64,000 bases of DNA from Nitrosococcus halophilus Nc 4 (GCF_000024725.1 NC_013960.1:558001-622000), one strand, 5' to 3'; counted from the stretch's first letter, positions 38,736-48,618 are shown. Translations and numbers: made by a program. The notes: generated by a model from the sequence alone, not told the origin.

Positions 38736-39731
38736 ATGGCGGAGGCAGAGACTCGATGGCGTCCTACAGCCAATAGGAGAGCCTTAGAGGCTAGGGCACG
38801 GCTCCTGGCGGACATTCGCCGTTTCTTCGCGGAGCGTGGAGTCTTAGAGGTAGAAACGCCTATACTCGCAACGGCGCCAGCAACTGCGCCTCATCTTCAT
38901 AGTCTAACGACTCACTATCAGGGGCCTCAGAACCCGGAAGGTCAGCGGCTTTTTTTGCAGACTTCCCCTGAACATGCCATGAAACGCCTATTGGCGGCGG
39001 GGAGTGGTCCGATTTATCAGCTCGCGCGGGTATTTCGCAACGGGGAAAGTGGACGGCGGCACAATCCCGAATTTACCCTGCTGGAGTGGTACCGCCCTGG
39101 TTTTGACCACTGGGCTCTCATGGAGGAAGTCGATATCTTTTTGTCGCTGCTTTTGGGAACACCCAAGGGGGAGCGCCTTAGCTATGGAGAGGCTTTTCAG
39201 CACTACCTAGAAGTCGATGTCTTTGCCGCCAGCCATAAGGTATTGGAAGGGCTCGCTAGAGCCCATGGCTTCCAGGGAGGGACAGAAAAGGGTGAAGAAG
39301 CAAGGCAAATTGCTCTAGATTTTTTGATGGCGGCGGTTATAGAACCCCAACTTGGACAGGGTCGGCCCTGTTTTGTTTACGACTATCCGGCCTCTGAAGC
39401 CCAATTAGCCCGTGTTCGTCCCCCTTCAAAAGCTTGTTCCGTTTCTCTGGCGGAGCGTTTTGAAGTGTACCTCAATGGTATGGAATTGGCCAATGGCTAC
39501 CATGAGTTGAGCGATGCCGCAGAACAGCGCCAACGCTTCCAAGCGGATCTGGCCCACCGAAAGGCGAGGGGGCTTGAGGAAGTGCCCTTGGATGAGCTTC
39601 TGTTGGCAGCCTTAGCCCAGGGGCTGCCGGATTGTGCGGGGGTGGCGCTGGGAGTGGACCGGCTCCTAATGCTGCTGTTAGGAAGCTTGCACATTGAGGA
39701 AGTTTTGGCTTTCCCTGTTGATCGGATCTAA
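38736..39731 (+). CDS. epmA: EF-P lysine ligase EpmA (GenX/PoxA)
   Basis: About 331-aa class II lysyl-tRNA-synthetase paralogue without the anticodon-binding domain; it ligates beta-lysine to Lys34 of EF-P. Class II motifs are visible: VETPIL (motif 1), FRNGESGRRHNPEFTLLEWY (motif 2) and GVALGVDRLLMLLLG (motif 3). The start is placed at ATG 38736; a TTG at 38727 is in frame. It lies 46 bases after efp. Confidence 0.95.
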   Translation: MAEAETRWRPTANRRALEARARLLADIRRFFAERGVLEVETPILATAPATAPHLHSLTTHYQGPQNPEGQRLFLQTSPEHAMKRLLAAGSGPIYQLARVFRNGESGRRHNPEFTLLEWYRPGFDHWALMEEVDIFLSLLLGTPKGERLSYGEAFQHYLEVDVFAASHKVLEGLARAHGFQGGTEKGEEARQIALDFLMAAVIEPQLGQGRPCFVYDYPASEAQLARVRPPSKACSVSLAERFEVYLNGMELANGYHELSDAAEQRQRFQADLAHRKARGLEEVPLDELLLAALAQGLPDCAGVALGVDRLLMLLLGSLHIEEVLAFPVDRI

Positions 39732-39743
39732 CCTTGAATTTTT

Positions 39744-39776
39744 CACCACCAAGACACAAAGGACACGAAGGTGAGG
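39744..39776. repeat. Short TTCACCACCAAGACAC-type repeat
   Basis: The text TTCACCACCAAGACACAAAG and the following ACACGAAGG resemble a widely scattered bacterial repeat related to CACCAAGGCACAAAG. Only one copy is in the window, so its repeat nature is recalled rather than shown. Confidence 0.3.
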
Positions 39777-39837
39777 GAATCTCAATTCTCCCCATTTAAA
39801 ACACAACCCTCCCTCTAAATGGCAGCCGCTATAAATA

Positions 39838-41166
39838 TTAACCTCCTAGCCCTTGCCAACGGTCCATGGTGGTAGGTAGCCAGAGACCTAGTTCAGGAAA
39901 GACCAAAAGGAGCACCAGGGCGATAAGCTGGATAGCGACAAAGGGCAATATGCCCCGGTAGATGTGGCTGATTTGAACCTCAGGGGGGGTGACGGCTTTC
40001 AGGTAAAAGAGAGAAAAGCCAAAAGGTGGAGTGAGAAAGGAGGTTTGCAAATTCAGGGCAATCAGTACCGCAAACCAGAGCGGATTAAGCCCCAGGTGGA
40101 TGGCCACCGGCGTAAGGATAGGCACCACGATAAAGCAAATTTCAAGAAAATCAAGAAAAAACCCTAGCAGGAAAATGAGTAACATGCTGATGGCGAGGAA
40201 GGTCCAAGCTCCCCCAGGCAGCCCAGACATTAATTCCAAGACCAAGGCATCGCCCCCCATCCCGCGAAAGACTAAACCAAAGGCAGTGGCGCCAATTAAA
40301 ATAATAAAAACCATGCTTGTCAGGCGCATGGTCTGAGCACTGGCTTCCCGCAGGTTATCCAGGGTCAGTCGCCGGTGGGAGAGCGCCAGAAGCATGGCGC
40401 CGAGGGCGCCCACTGCAGCCGACTCGGTGGGGGAAGCAATTCCAAAAAAGATCGAGCCCAGCACCGCAATCACTAAGGCCAAGGGAGGAATGAGGCTTTT
40501 GAGGATCTGTAGCCCTAAGCTAGGATGGCCGAGGGTGGCTGTTCTATTAAGGGCTGGAGCAACCTCTGGCCGTCGCCAGGCAGTGACCACAATATAGGCG
40601 ATATAGAGCAGGATGAGCAAGATCCCAGGAACGACGGCTGCCATGAAGAGCTGGCCTACCGGCACCCCCATGACATCTCCTAATAGGATCAGCACAATGC
40701 TGGGGGGGATGATTTGTCCTAAGGTTCCTGCAGAGGCAATAGTCCCGGTCGCCAACTCCTTGGCGTAGCCATGCTTAAGCATGGAGGGCAAGGCAATAAT
40801 CCCCATGGTGACCACGGTAGCCCCCACTACCCCGGTGGTTGCTGCCAGAAGCGCGCCGACCACTACAATGGAGATTCCCAACCCCCCCCGTAGCCGGCCA
40901 AATAATAGGCCCATGGTTTCAAGCAACTCTTCGGCTAGGCCTGATTTCTCTAGGATGACTCCCATAAATACAAACAGGGGCACCGCTAATAGGGTGAAGT
41001 TGGTGATGATGCCCCAGATACGCAAGGGCAAGAGTCGAAAGAAATCCATATCCAGGAATATCGTCCCGAAAGCTAACGCAACGCCACCAAGGGTGAAGGC
41101 AACCGGATAACCTAAAAGCAGCAGTGCAAATAGCACTGCAAACATCACGAGAGCCCACACTTCCAT
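39838..41166 (-). CDS. TRAP transporter large permease (DctM)
   Basis: 442-aa integral membrane protein with about twelve hydrophobic segments and DctM motifs such as GVVGATVVTMGIIALPSMLK, IIPPSIVLILLGDVMGV and FLDFLEICFIVVPILTP. It forms the sodium-driven channel of a TRAP uptake system. It overlaps the small permease gene by one base. No periplasmic DctP binding-protein gene is present nearby, so the substrate is open. Confidence 0.93.
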   Translation of the reverse strand: MEVWALVMFAVLFALLLLGYPVAFTLGGVALAFGTIFLDMDFFRLLPLRIWGIITNFTLLAVPLFVFMGVILEKSGLAEELLETMGLLFGRLRGGLGISIVVVGALLAATTGVVGATVVTMGIIALPSMLKHGYAKELATGTIASAGTLGQIIPPSIVLILLGDVMGVPVGQLFMAAVVPGILLILLYIAYIVVTAWRRPEVAPALNRTATLGHPSLGLQILKSLIPPLALVIAVLGSIFFGIASPTESAAVGALGAMLLALSHRRLTLDNLREASAQTMRLTSMVFIILIGATAFGLVFRGMGGDALVLELMSGLPGGAWTFLAISMLLIFLLGFFLDFLEICFIVVPILTPVAIHLGLNPLWFAVLIALNLQTSFLTPPFGFSLFYLKAVTPPEVQISHIYRGILPFVAIQLIALVLLLVFPELGLWLPTTMDRWQGLGG

Positions 41167-41705
41167 TATTCAGTCGCCTCCGAATCCTGTCTTAATTTCA
41201 GTAAGTTGCGAATAAGATCGGCAATACCTTGGAGGGCGAGTAAACTAAAAGCGAGGGGAATAACGGCTTTCAGAAGATAACGATAAGGGAGGCCACCGGG
41301 ATCAGGAGAACCTTCATTTTGTAGGAAAGCATTGCGGACAAAGGGCCAGGAGGCGGTAATCACCACAAGGCAGAAAGGGAGCAGGAAGGCGAGGGTTCCG
41401 AGGAGATTAATCCAGATTCGAGTTCGAGGACTAAACCAGTGACTGTGGTAGAGGACATCGACTCGCACATGGCCATCATTTTTTAAGGTGGGTGCGGCCC
41501 CTAGCAAAAAGATCAGCGCAAAGAGATGCCATTCCAATTCCTGCAAGGCTACGGAGCCGCTTTGGAAAAGATAGCGCATACTGACGTCGTAGCATACCAA
41601 CAACACCAAAAGCAGCACCAACCAGGCTACTAAGCGGCCCGTCCAACTACTTAATTTATCGATGGAAGTCGCGAATTGTTGAAGTTTTTGTTCTGGAAAT
41701 CCCAT
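41166..41705 (-). CDS. TRAP transporter small permease (DctQ)
   Basis: 179-aa membrane protein with four helices typical of DctQ (WTGRLVAWLVLLLVLLVCYDVSMRY-like start, AGAAPTLKNDGHVRVDVLY-type middle region). Together with DctM it makes the membrane part of a TRAP transporter. It ends at the dctM start and follows dtd by six bases on the same strand. Confidence 0.9.
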   Translation of the reverse strand: MGFPEQKLQQFATSIDKLSSWTGRLVAWLVLLLVLLVCYDVSMRYLFQSGSVALQELEWHLFALIFLLGAAPTLKNDGHVRVDVLYHSHWFSPRTRIWINLLGTLAFLLPFCLVVITASWPFVRNAFLQNEGSPDPGGLPYRYLLKAVIPLAFSLLALQGIADLIRNLLKLRQDSEATE

Positions 41706-41711
41706 TTTTGG

Positions 41712-42176
41712 TTATGTCGTTGTTGTTTTAACTTCTGGTGGAACCCGCAAAGTAAAGGTGACGGGACCATCATTGGTCAGGGAAACCTGCATGTGGGCGC
41801 CAAAGCGGCCTGCGGCAAGTCTGGGATAGCGGGTTTTAGCTCGAGTAAGCAGGTGTTCAAATATCTGTTGGCCCAGTGCCGGCGGTGCGGTTGGGGTAAA
41901 GCTGGGGCGTGTCCCCTTGCGGGTGTCAGCCGCTAAGGTGAATTGGGGTACCAATAACAGATCCCCCCCCATGTCGGTCAAGCTCCGGTTCATGTGTCCT
42001 TTGGAATCGGCAAAGACGCGGTAGCTGAGCAGGCGCTCTAATAGCCGCTCGGCTTGGGGGGCGCCGTCGCCCCGCTCGACTCCCACTAGTACCATCAACC
42101 CGGGGCCGATGTGAGCTATGGTTTCTCCGTCGACGGTAACTTGGGCATTGGTGACCCGCTGCAATAATGCAATCAT
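41712..42176 (-). CDS. dtd: D-aminoacyl-tRNA deacylase
   Basis: 154-aa Dtd that removes D-amino acids (and glycine from tRNA-Ala) from mischarged tRNAs. The SxQ-type region reads LLVPQFTLAADTRKG and the Gly-cisPro motif is NDGPVTFTLRV. Length is normal. It lies 9 bases downstream of the proline iminopeptidase gene and 6 bases upstream of dctQ, suggesting one operon. Confidence 0.95.
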   Translation of the reverse strand: MIALLQRVTNAQVTVDGETIAHIGPGLMVLVGVERGDGAPQAERLLERLLSYRVFADSKGHMNRSLTDMGGDLLLVPQFTLAADTRKGTRPSFTPTAPPALGQQIFEHLLTRAKTRYPRLAAGRFGAHMQVSLTNDGPVTFTLRVPPEVKTTTT

Positions 42177-42185
42177 GGGTGGTCT

Positions 42186-43130
42186 TTAGCCCACCCGCCG
42201 AGCCATGAGGTTCGTTGCCCGGACCAGGGCATCCACAATTGCCGGTTCAGTGGCTGCATGACCGGCGACGGGCACGATCTGCAATTCAGATAGAGGCCAA
42301 GCTTGGTGCAATTCCCAAGCATTGCCCACTGGGCAGAGCACATCATAGCGACCATGGATGATAATGCCAGGGATATTCGCCAGTTGGTGGGCATTGTTCA
42401 ATATCTGGTTGGGCTTGATAAAGTAATGATTCCTGGCATAGTGGATTCGCAGCCGGGCCTGGGCTAGAAGTGCGGGATGCGCCTGAGGGGAGGGCATCTT
42501 ACCGCTGACAAGACGACTGCAACTGGATTCCCAGGTATTGAGCGCTTTAGCCGCTGCCATTTGGGCTAGTTCATCGGGGCTATTAAGAAGGCGGTGGAAA
42601 GCCTCTATTAGATTATTTTGCTCTCCAGGGGGAATATCCTCTACCAAGGAGTCCCAGACATCGGGGAAAATTTGGGGAGTGCCCTCCTGGAGGAACCAGC
42701 GGGTGTCTTGCTCCCGGCCCAGGAAGATACCCCGCAATAGTAGCCCCAGGACTTGGTTGGGATAGGCCTCTGCGTAGAGCAGCCCTAGGGTGGCCCCCCA
42801 AGACCCTCCAAAAATAAGCCAGCGCTCAATCCCTAAATGCTTGCGGATATGTTCTATATCGGCCAGGAGCCCTGTGGTGGTGTTCTTTTCCAGCTCACCG
42901 TGGGGTTGAGATCTGCCGCAGCCCCGCTGATCGAATAAAATCACCCGATAGAGATCGGGATCAAAGAAACAGCGTTGGTGGGGTTGGCAGCCATTGCCGG
43001 GTCCTCCATGGAGAACGAGAACCGGCAGCCCTCCCGGATGACCACATTCTTCCACATAGAGTTGATGGGGCGCCTCCACCGCTAGGGTGTGGCGCACGTA
43101 AGGCTTGATATCGGGATAAAGAGACAGCAT
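42186..43130 (-). CDS. pip: Proline iminopeptidase
   Basis: 314-aa alpha/beta hydrolase that removes N-terminal proline from peptides. The nucleophile elbow is GGSWGATLGLLYA, the oxyanion region HGGPGNGC, and the acid and histidine lie in GRYDVLCP and VAGHAATEP. Family S33 features such as DQRGCGRSQPHGE are present. It is divergent from sucC and heads the pip-dtd-dctQ-dctM run. Confidence 0.95.
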   Translation of the reverse strand: MLSLYPDIKPYVRHTLAVEAPHQLYVEECGHPGGLPVLVLHGGPGNGCQPHQRCFFDPDLYRVILFDQRGCGRSQPHGELEKNTTTGLLADIEHIRKHLGIERWLIFGGSWGATLGLLYAEAYPNQVLGLLLRGIFLGREQDTRWFLQEGTPQIFPDVWDSLVEDIPPGEQNNLIEAFHRLLNSPDELAQMAAAKALNTWESSCSRLVSGKMPSPQAHPALLAQARLRIHYARNHYFIKPNQILNNAHQLANIPGIIIHGRYDVLCPVGNAWELHQAWPLSELQIVPVAGHAATEPAIVDALVRATNLMARRVG

Positions 43131-43191
43131 TCAATTATTTTGCCTAAAATTTATACTTAAGAACACTATTGTACCCAAACAGGTTCAGAAT

Positions 43192-44361
43192 ATGATTTTG
43201 CATGAATTTCAGGCTAAGCGCTTATTTGCGGATTATGGGATTCCCGTGCCCCCAGGAGGCCCGGCGGAGACTGCCGAAGAAGCAGGCGCACAGGCGCGGG
43301 AATTGGGGGGGGAACGCTGGGTCGTCAAGGCCCAAGTCCATGCCGGTGGGCGGGGCAAGGCCGGTGGAGTGCGGGTGGTCTCCAGTTTGGAGGAGCTGTC
43401 TGAGGTTGGCGCGCAATTGCTGGGAACCCGTTTAGTGACGGCCCAAACCGATGCCACGGGGCTGCCTGTTAAAACCCTCCTGATAGAACAGCCGGCGGCA
43501 GTGGCTCGGGAATTTTATCTTGCCACGACGGTGGATCGCCAACTAAAGCGAGTCGTGATCATGGTTTCAAGCCGCGGCGGGGTGGATATTGAGCAGGTGG
43601 CGGCGGAGCACCCGGGTGAGATTCTCCAATTGGTGATCAATCCCATCATGGGGTTGCAGCCTTATCAGTGCCGGGAGGTGGGGTTCGCTCTCGGGTTGAC
43701 TGGGGAGCAGCGCCGGCAGCTGAGCCAAATTATGGAGAAAATGTACCAGTTGTTTCGGGAACAAGATGGGAATTTAGTCGAGATGAATCCCTTGGTGGTC
43801 ACCGAACAGGGTAATCTGTTGGCCTTGGATGCCAAGGTGATATTGGATGATAACGCCTTCTTTCGGCACCCCGCTTGGGAAGCTCTGCGCGACCCTACCC
43901 AGGAAGACCCCAAAGAAGTTGAAGCCCGGGCCCATGGCTTGAGCTACATTGCCCTGGAAGGGGAAATTGCCTGCATGGTCAATGGCGCCGGTCTTGCCAT
44001 GGCCACTATGGATTTGATCAAGCTCCAGGGTGGGGAGCCGGCTAATTTCCTTGATGTAGGGGGGACGGCGACGGCTGACCGGGTGGCCGAAGCCTTCAAG
44101 TTGATCCTTGCCGATGGCAAAGTTAAATCGATTCTGGTCAACATTTTCGGCGGTATTGTACGTTGTGACCTGATTGCGGAAGGGATTATCCAGGCGGTGC
44201 AAGAGGTGGCGATCCAACTGCCTGTGGTGGTGCGTTTGGAAGGCACCAATGCCAAGCAGGGCCGTACCCTGTTGCAGGATAGCGGAATGAATCTGATCAC
44301 GGCGGATGATCTGACGGATGCCGCCCGCAAAGCGGTAGCTGCGGCAGGGGAGGAAAAATGA
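43192..44361 (+). CDS. sucC: Succinyl-CoA synthetase beta subunit
   Basis: 389-aa ATP-grasp subunit of succinyl-CoA synthetase (TCA cycle). The N-terminal [20 protein letters not shown], the [15 protein letters not shown] nucleotide loop and [18 protein letters not shown] are characteristic. Its end overlaps sucD by four bases, so the two are translationally coupled. Confidence 0.97.
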   Translation: MILHEFQAKRLFADYGIPVPPGGPAETAEEAGAQARELGGERWVVKAQVHAGGRGKAGGVRVVSSLEELSEVGAQLLGTRLVTAQTDATGLPVKTLLIEQPAAVAREFYLATTVDRQLKRVVIMVSSRGGVDIEQVAAEHPGEILQLVINPIMGLQPYQCREVGFALGLTGEQRRQLSQIMEKMYQLFREQDGNLVEMNPLVVTEQGNLLALDAKVILDDNAFFRHPAWEALRDPTQEDPKEVEARAHGLSYIALEGEIACMVNGAGLAMATMDLIKLQGGEPANFLDVGGTATADRVAEAFKLILADGKVKSILVNIFGGIVRCDLIAEGIIQAVQEVAIQLPVVVRLEGTNAKQGRTLLQDSGMNLITADDLTDAARKAVAAAGEEK

Positions 44362-45239
44362 GTATTTTGGTTGATGAGCAGACGCGGGTGATTTGCCAAG
44401 GCTTTACCGGCAAACAGGGCACTTTCCATTCTCAGCAAGCCATAGAGTATGGCACTCAACTGGTGGGTGGGGTGACGCCGGGTAAAGGTGGACAGACTCA
44501 TCTGGAACGTCCCGTCTTTGACACGGTGGCAGAAGCCGTGGAGGCGACTGGCGCCGATGCCACCATGATTTATGTTCCCGCAGCGCTTGCCGCCGATGCG
44601 ATTTTAGAAGCCGCGGCGGGGGGGATCCGCCTGATTGTCTGCATCACCGAGGGAATTCCAGTACTTGATATGCTGAAGGTGAAAGCGGTCTTAGCAGACA
44701 CCCCCTCCCGTCTGGTGGGGCCTAATTGCCCCGGTGTCATTACGCCTGGAGCCTGTAAAATTGGTATTATGCCGGGGAATATTCATCAACCGGGTCGAAT
44801 TGGGATTGTCTCCCGCTCGGGTACCCTCACTTATGAGGCGGTCTACCAGACGAGTCAAAAGGGGCTGGGTCAAAGTACTTGTGTGGGGATTGGCGGTGAT
44901 CCTATTCAGGGTATGAGCTTCGTTGATTGCCTTGCGCTTTTTGAGCAAGATTCCCAGACCGAAGGGGTAATCTTGGTGGGGGAAATAGGCGGCAGCGCTG
45001 AAGAAGAGGCAGCCGAATATATCCAGCATCATGTTAGCAAGCCGGTCGTTGCCTATATCGCGGGAATCACCGCTCCCAAGGGGAAGCGCATGGGTCATGC
45101 GGGGGCCATTGTTAGTGGCGGCAAAGGGACCGCCAAAGGTAAGGTGGAAGCCCTCTCGGCGGCGGGAGTGGTGATAGCCCACTCACCCGCTGAGATGGGA
45201 GAGTGTATGGAGCAGGCTTTAAGTGGGGATGGAAGATAA
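44358..45239 (+). CDS. sucD: Succinyl-CoA synthetase alpha subunit
   Basis: 293-aa CoA-binding subunit. [19 protein letters not shown] binds CoA and the active-site phosphohistidine lies in [17 protein letters not shown]. Paired with sucC. No sucAB genes are adjacent. Confidence 0.97.
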   Translation: MSILVDEQTRVICQGFTGKQGTFHSQQAIEYGTQLVGGVTPGKGGQTHLERPVFDTVAEAVEATGADATMIYVPAALAADAILEAAAGGIRLIVCITEGIPVLDMLKVKAVLADTPSRLVGPNCPGVITPGACKIGIMPGNIHQPGRIGIVSRSGTLTYEAVYQTSQKGLGQSTCVGIGGDPIQGMSFVDCLALFEQDSQTEGVILVGEIGGSAEEEAAEYIQHHVSKPVVAYIAGITAPKGKRMGHAGAIVSGGKGTAKGKVEALSAAGVVIAHSPAEMGECMEQALSGDGR

Positions 45240-45365
45240 GTCAGCCATGACTTAATCCTTGATTGCTGGGCCGCTGGCTGCTAAAAAGGGCCGGATTTTT
45301 GTGCGTCGGTGAGGCAGCAGCGATAACTGACGTGTCGAGATCCACTTTTTAGGGAGTAGTTGTAG

Positions 45366-45707
<342 letters not shown>

Positions 45708-45777
45708 CAACACCCTGGGTAAACCCTAGCTTGTTGCAGCGCGCGTTCAGGCAAGAGGACGGATGGGCGAGTTGCAT

Positions 45778-45806
45778 GAACCCCGCTGATCAAACCAGCG
45801 GGGTTC
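45778..45806. terminator. Terminator hairpin between glnB and bamD
   Basis: Stem GAACCCCGCTG/CAGCGGGGTTC (11 bp, perfect) with a seven-base loop lies between the convergent glnB and bamD genes. The T-rich sequence after it suits glnB. Confidence 0.85.
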
Positions 45807-45808
45807 TA

Positions 45809-46591
45809 TTACTCTATTATTTTGATTTGCCTGGCCTGGGCGATGCCAGGATGGCCTGGGAAGTTGGTTTCCAATACCCGCAGGGTATCTTCCGCCAATT
45901 CGTCTAAGCCCAGGACCTTGTAGCCTCGGGCCATAATAGTTAGGGCTTCAGGTACGGTGGGAGTGCGTTGATAATTCTCCACCACATATTTGGCCCGGTT
46001 AATGGCACCAATATAGGCCCCTCGTCGCATATAATACTGAGCGACGTTAATTTCATGCTGTGCCAGCCGATTACGCAAGTAAACAATGCGCTGAGCGCCA
46101 TCTTTGGCATACCGGCTGTCGGGGAAGCGCTTTACTAGGGTTCTGAAATCCTTTAGGGCATCCCGGGCCGATTCTGGGTCCCGCTGGGATTCATCCCGAG
46201 GAATATATTTTTCGATAAGGCCAATCCCGCGATGAAAATTTACCAATCCTTTAAGATAATGGGCGTAATCCATATGGGGATTGAGAGGATAAAGGCGAAT
46301 AAAACGGTCTAATGCCGCAAGTGCCGATTCCGGCTCATCGAATTTGTAATAGGCATAAGCGGATTCTAGCAATGCTTGTTGGGCATAAACCCCAAAGGGG
46401 TAACGGGCTTCTAATTGCTCATAAAGGGTAATGGCCTGTTGGTAATTGCCGGAATTGAGTGCAGCTTTGGCTTCGGAATAGTATCGTTCAACATTCCAGT
46501 CGGCTTCTGGTTGTTCTTGGGGTTTGCCAAGCCAGGAGCAACCTCCAAGCCAGAGGACGAGGAATAGAGAAAGAAAGTAAAAAATTCGCAT
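45809..46591 (-). CDS. bamD: Outer-membrane assembly lipoprotein BamD
   Basis: 260-aa TPR lipoprotein of the BAM complex that inserts beta-barrels. The lipobox LGGC follows the hydrophobic signal, and the TPR region contains YEQLEARYPFGVYAQQA, YLKGLVNFHRG and RFPDSRYAKDGAQRIVYLRN, the BamD/ComL hallmark. It is convergent with glnB. Confidence 0.95.
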   Translation of the reverse strand: MRIFYFLSLFLVLWLGGCSWLGKPQEQPEADWNVERYYSEAKAALNSGNYQQAITLYEQLEARYPFGVYAQQALLESAYAYYKFDEPESALAALDRFIRLYPLNPHMDYAHYLKGLVNFHRGIGLIEKYIPRDESQRDPESARDALKDFRTLVKRFPDSRYAKDGAQRIVYLRNRLAQHEINVAQYYMRRGAYIGAINRAKYVVENYQRTPTVPEALTIMARGYKVLGLDELAEDTLRVLETNFPGHPGIAQARQIKIIE

Positions 46592-46685
46592 ACCGTTAGA
46601 TTACCCCAACTAGGCGCAGGAGCAAAGCTCATAGTGGGTAAGGTCAGGGCTAGTTGAGGCTCTTTACCGAGAAAATAAGATTTTT

Positions 46686-47654
46686 ATGTTCAAATCAAAA
46701 ATAACCCCTCTTATTATTATCGTAAATTTTTATGTGACCATTATAGCTATCAGCCTCTTATTAACGACTGCTGTTTCGGCGGCCACTCTGGTACTGCCCT
46801 CGTCAGGGGAGTCTGTGGTGGGACGCAATCTTATCGTGCCTGCAAAAGCCTCCGAGACTTTGTTGGATATCGCTCGCCGCTATGATGTGGGTTACAGTGA
46901 AATCAAAGCCGCCAATCCCAATATCGATCCCTGGCTACCTAAGGAAGGCAGCCCGGTCGTGGTTCCCACACAGTATGTGTTGCCCCAGGCTCCCCGCAGA
47001 GGGATTGTAATCAACCTTGCTGAGATGCGGTTATATTATTTTCCGGAATCCCAACCGGGACAGCCAGGAGTCGTGGTGACCCATCCTATAGGCATTGGAC
47101 GAGAAGGTTGGTCAACCCCCTTGGGGAAGACTTCGGTCATTAGCAAGAAGAAGAACCCCACTTGGATTCCCCCCGAGTCGATACGGGCAGAGCATGAAGC
47201 TAACGGGGATCCATTACCGAAGGTGGTCCCCCCCGGTTCTGACAATCCCCTTGGAAAGTTCGCCTTACGCTTGGGTATGCCGGGGTATTTGATTCATGGC
47301 ACCAACCGTCCTTGGGGAGTAGGAATGCGTGTGAGCCATGGCTGTATCCGGCTCTACCCGGAAGATATTGCCAGCCTCTTTGCTCAGGTTAAGGTAGGCG
47401 CTTCGGTCAATATTGTTTATCAGCCTTTTAAAGCCGGGATCAAGGACGCCGTACTTTATCTTGAGGCCCATGTCCCCCTTCCAGAGTTGGAGAGCCCGGA
47501 ACAGGGTGGATTGACTAAGATGGTGGCAACCATCGTCGCCGCCACTGAAAAACCTATTCCTGAAATGTATTGGGAGGCGGCTAAGCGTGTCGCTGATGAG
47601 CGTACTGGGGTGGCGACTCAGGTAGGTAAAATTGAGGCTGGGGATACCCTATAG
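46686..47654 (+). CDS. L,D-transpeptidase with LysM domain (ErfK/YbiS type)
   Basis: 322-aa periplasmic enzyme. A signal peptide precedes a LysM-like segment (about residues 55-95, ETLLDIARRYDVGYSEIKAA) and a YkuD catalytic domain. The active-site motif is HGTNRP then SHGCIRL with the catalytic cysteine. Enzymes of this set either attach the Lpp lipoprotein to peptidoglycan or form 3-3 cross-links. The convergent neighbour is an Lpp-like lipoprotein ending in lysine, which favours the tethering role (inference). Confidence 0.93.
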   Translation: MFKSKITPLIIIVNFYVTIIAISLLLTTAVSAATLVLPSSGESVVGRNLIVPAKASETLLDIARRYDVGYSEIKAANPNIDPWLPKEGSPVVVPTQYVLPQAPRRGIVINLAEMRLYYFPESQPGQPGVVVTHPIGIGREGWSTPLGKTSVISKKKNPTWIPPESIRAEHEANGDPLPKVVPPGSDNPLGKFALRLGMPGYLIHGTNRPWGVGMRVSHGCIRLYPEDIASLFAQVKVGASVNIVYQPFKAGIKDAVLYLEAHVPLPELESPEQGGLTKMVATIVAATEKPIPEMYWEAAKRVADERTGVATQVGKIEAGDTL

Positions 47655-47670
47655 TGGCTAAAATACCATC

Positions 47671-47713
47671 CTAGCCCGGATGTTGCCCTAAATCAGCGCA
47701 ACATCCGGGCTAG
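47671..47713. terminator. Long perfect hairpin between convergent genes
   Basis: CTAGCCCGGATGTTGC and its exact reverse complement form a 16-bp stem with an 11-base loop between the L,D-transpeptidase and lipoprotein genes. No clear T run follows, so it may be a bidirectional terminator or a REP-like repeat. Confidence 0.65.
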
Positions 47714-47727
47714 ACGAGTCAGTATCG

Positions 47728-48039
47728 TTATTTGCTCATTGCTTTTTCGAACATGCGATCGACTTTAGCGCAGCATTCGGTGACCGCTTGGAAGGCCTCG
47801 TCGGCTGTCTGGTGGGCAGCGTCGGCCCTAGCAGCAGCATCTTCAGCCCTTTGTGCGGCAGAGTTGGCAGCGCTTTGGGCATTGCGGGCAGCGGTTTGAG
47901 CTTCATCGGCCGCGCTTTGCGCCTCCTGTACCAGGGCTTCCACTTGATCGACTCTGGAGGTGCTGGCACAGGCGCCAAGCAGCACCACAAGGGTCATCGC
48001 AATACTTAATTTTAAGACGTTACCAAAGCCTTTTTTCAT
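47728..48039 (-). CDS. Lpp/OprI-like alanine-zipper lipoprotein
   Basis: 103-aa lipoprotein with lipobox LGAC after a typical signal. The mature part is an alanine-rich heptad coiled coil (ADEAQTAARNAQSAANSAAQ and similar repeats), as in Lpp and OprI. It ends in lysine (KAMSK), the residue that in Lpp is joined to diaminopimelate by an L,D-transpeptidase. A CC pair near residue 90 is unusual. The gene for such an enzyme lies convergent and adjacent. The SD (GGAGG) is strong. Confidence 0.85.
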   Translation of the reverse strand: MKKGFGNVLKLSIAMTLVVLLGACASTSRVDQVEALVQEAQSAADEAQTAARNAQSAANSAAQRAEDAAARADAAHQTADEAFQAVTECCAKVDRMFEKAMSK

Positions 48040-48235
48040 TGTAGAACCTCCTTTACTATTTTTGGGAGAAATTATTGTGGAGAAGGTAGGGTTGAAAACA
48101 TTGTTGTGATCTTAAGGAGCATGTATGAAAACTAGCAGGAAAAATGGAAAAAGTCCAATAAGAGTTTTGTAGTTACAGCAATGACTTATCGCGATGTGAG
48201 AATATATCCGCTTCCCTGTGCTTAAAGCTTTGAAG

Positions 48236-48600
48236 GAGTGCATGAACGCACGACGCCCCTCAGCGAGAGTGCGAGGGCACAATAGTTTGTTGTTCGCTGC
48301 GGCGCGTTTGGGTTAAACTCGACCCTACGTTAAGGTGTGGTATCATAAAGATACCTCGGGGTTGTTATCAGAAGACTCGCCATAGCGTAAAACCCGACGA
48401 GCAATTCTCTACCAGAGCTACCGCGATGAGCGCGGGAACTTAGGCCTGTCGAGGGGCACAGCCTCCTGACGATACCGGGCAAGACCTGGGACAATAGGGG
48501 CCTCGATGAAGCAGGAAACGCGCAGGGCGCAACTTGGCAGGCGCCTAGTCGGCGAACGCAGATAAGCCGATAATTGCGACCCGTAAGTAGCGAACTCAAA
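48236..48600 (+). repeat. Structured non-coding repeat, copy 1 (upstream of suhB)
   Basis: The 579-bp gap before suhB contains no gene. It shares two identical blocks with the window's right edge: 22 nt at 48288-48309 (= 63907-63928) and 19 nt at 48358-48376 (= 63977-63995), with exactly the same spacing of 70 between block starts. Local helices are visible (CCGCG/CGCGG at 48421, TCGAGG/CCTCGA between 48449 and 48506, CCGGG/CCTGG at 48476). The late GATGAAGCAGGAAAC (48505) resembles sequence found after TnpB genes of IS200/IS605 elements. A decayed mobile RNA element is the likely explanation, unproven. Confidence 0.55.
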
Positions 48601-48618
48601 TTTAAAAAGGTTCTATTC

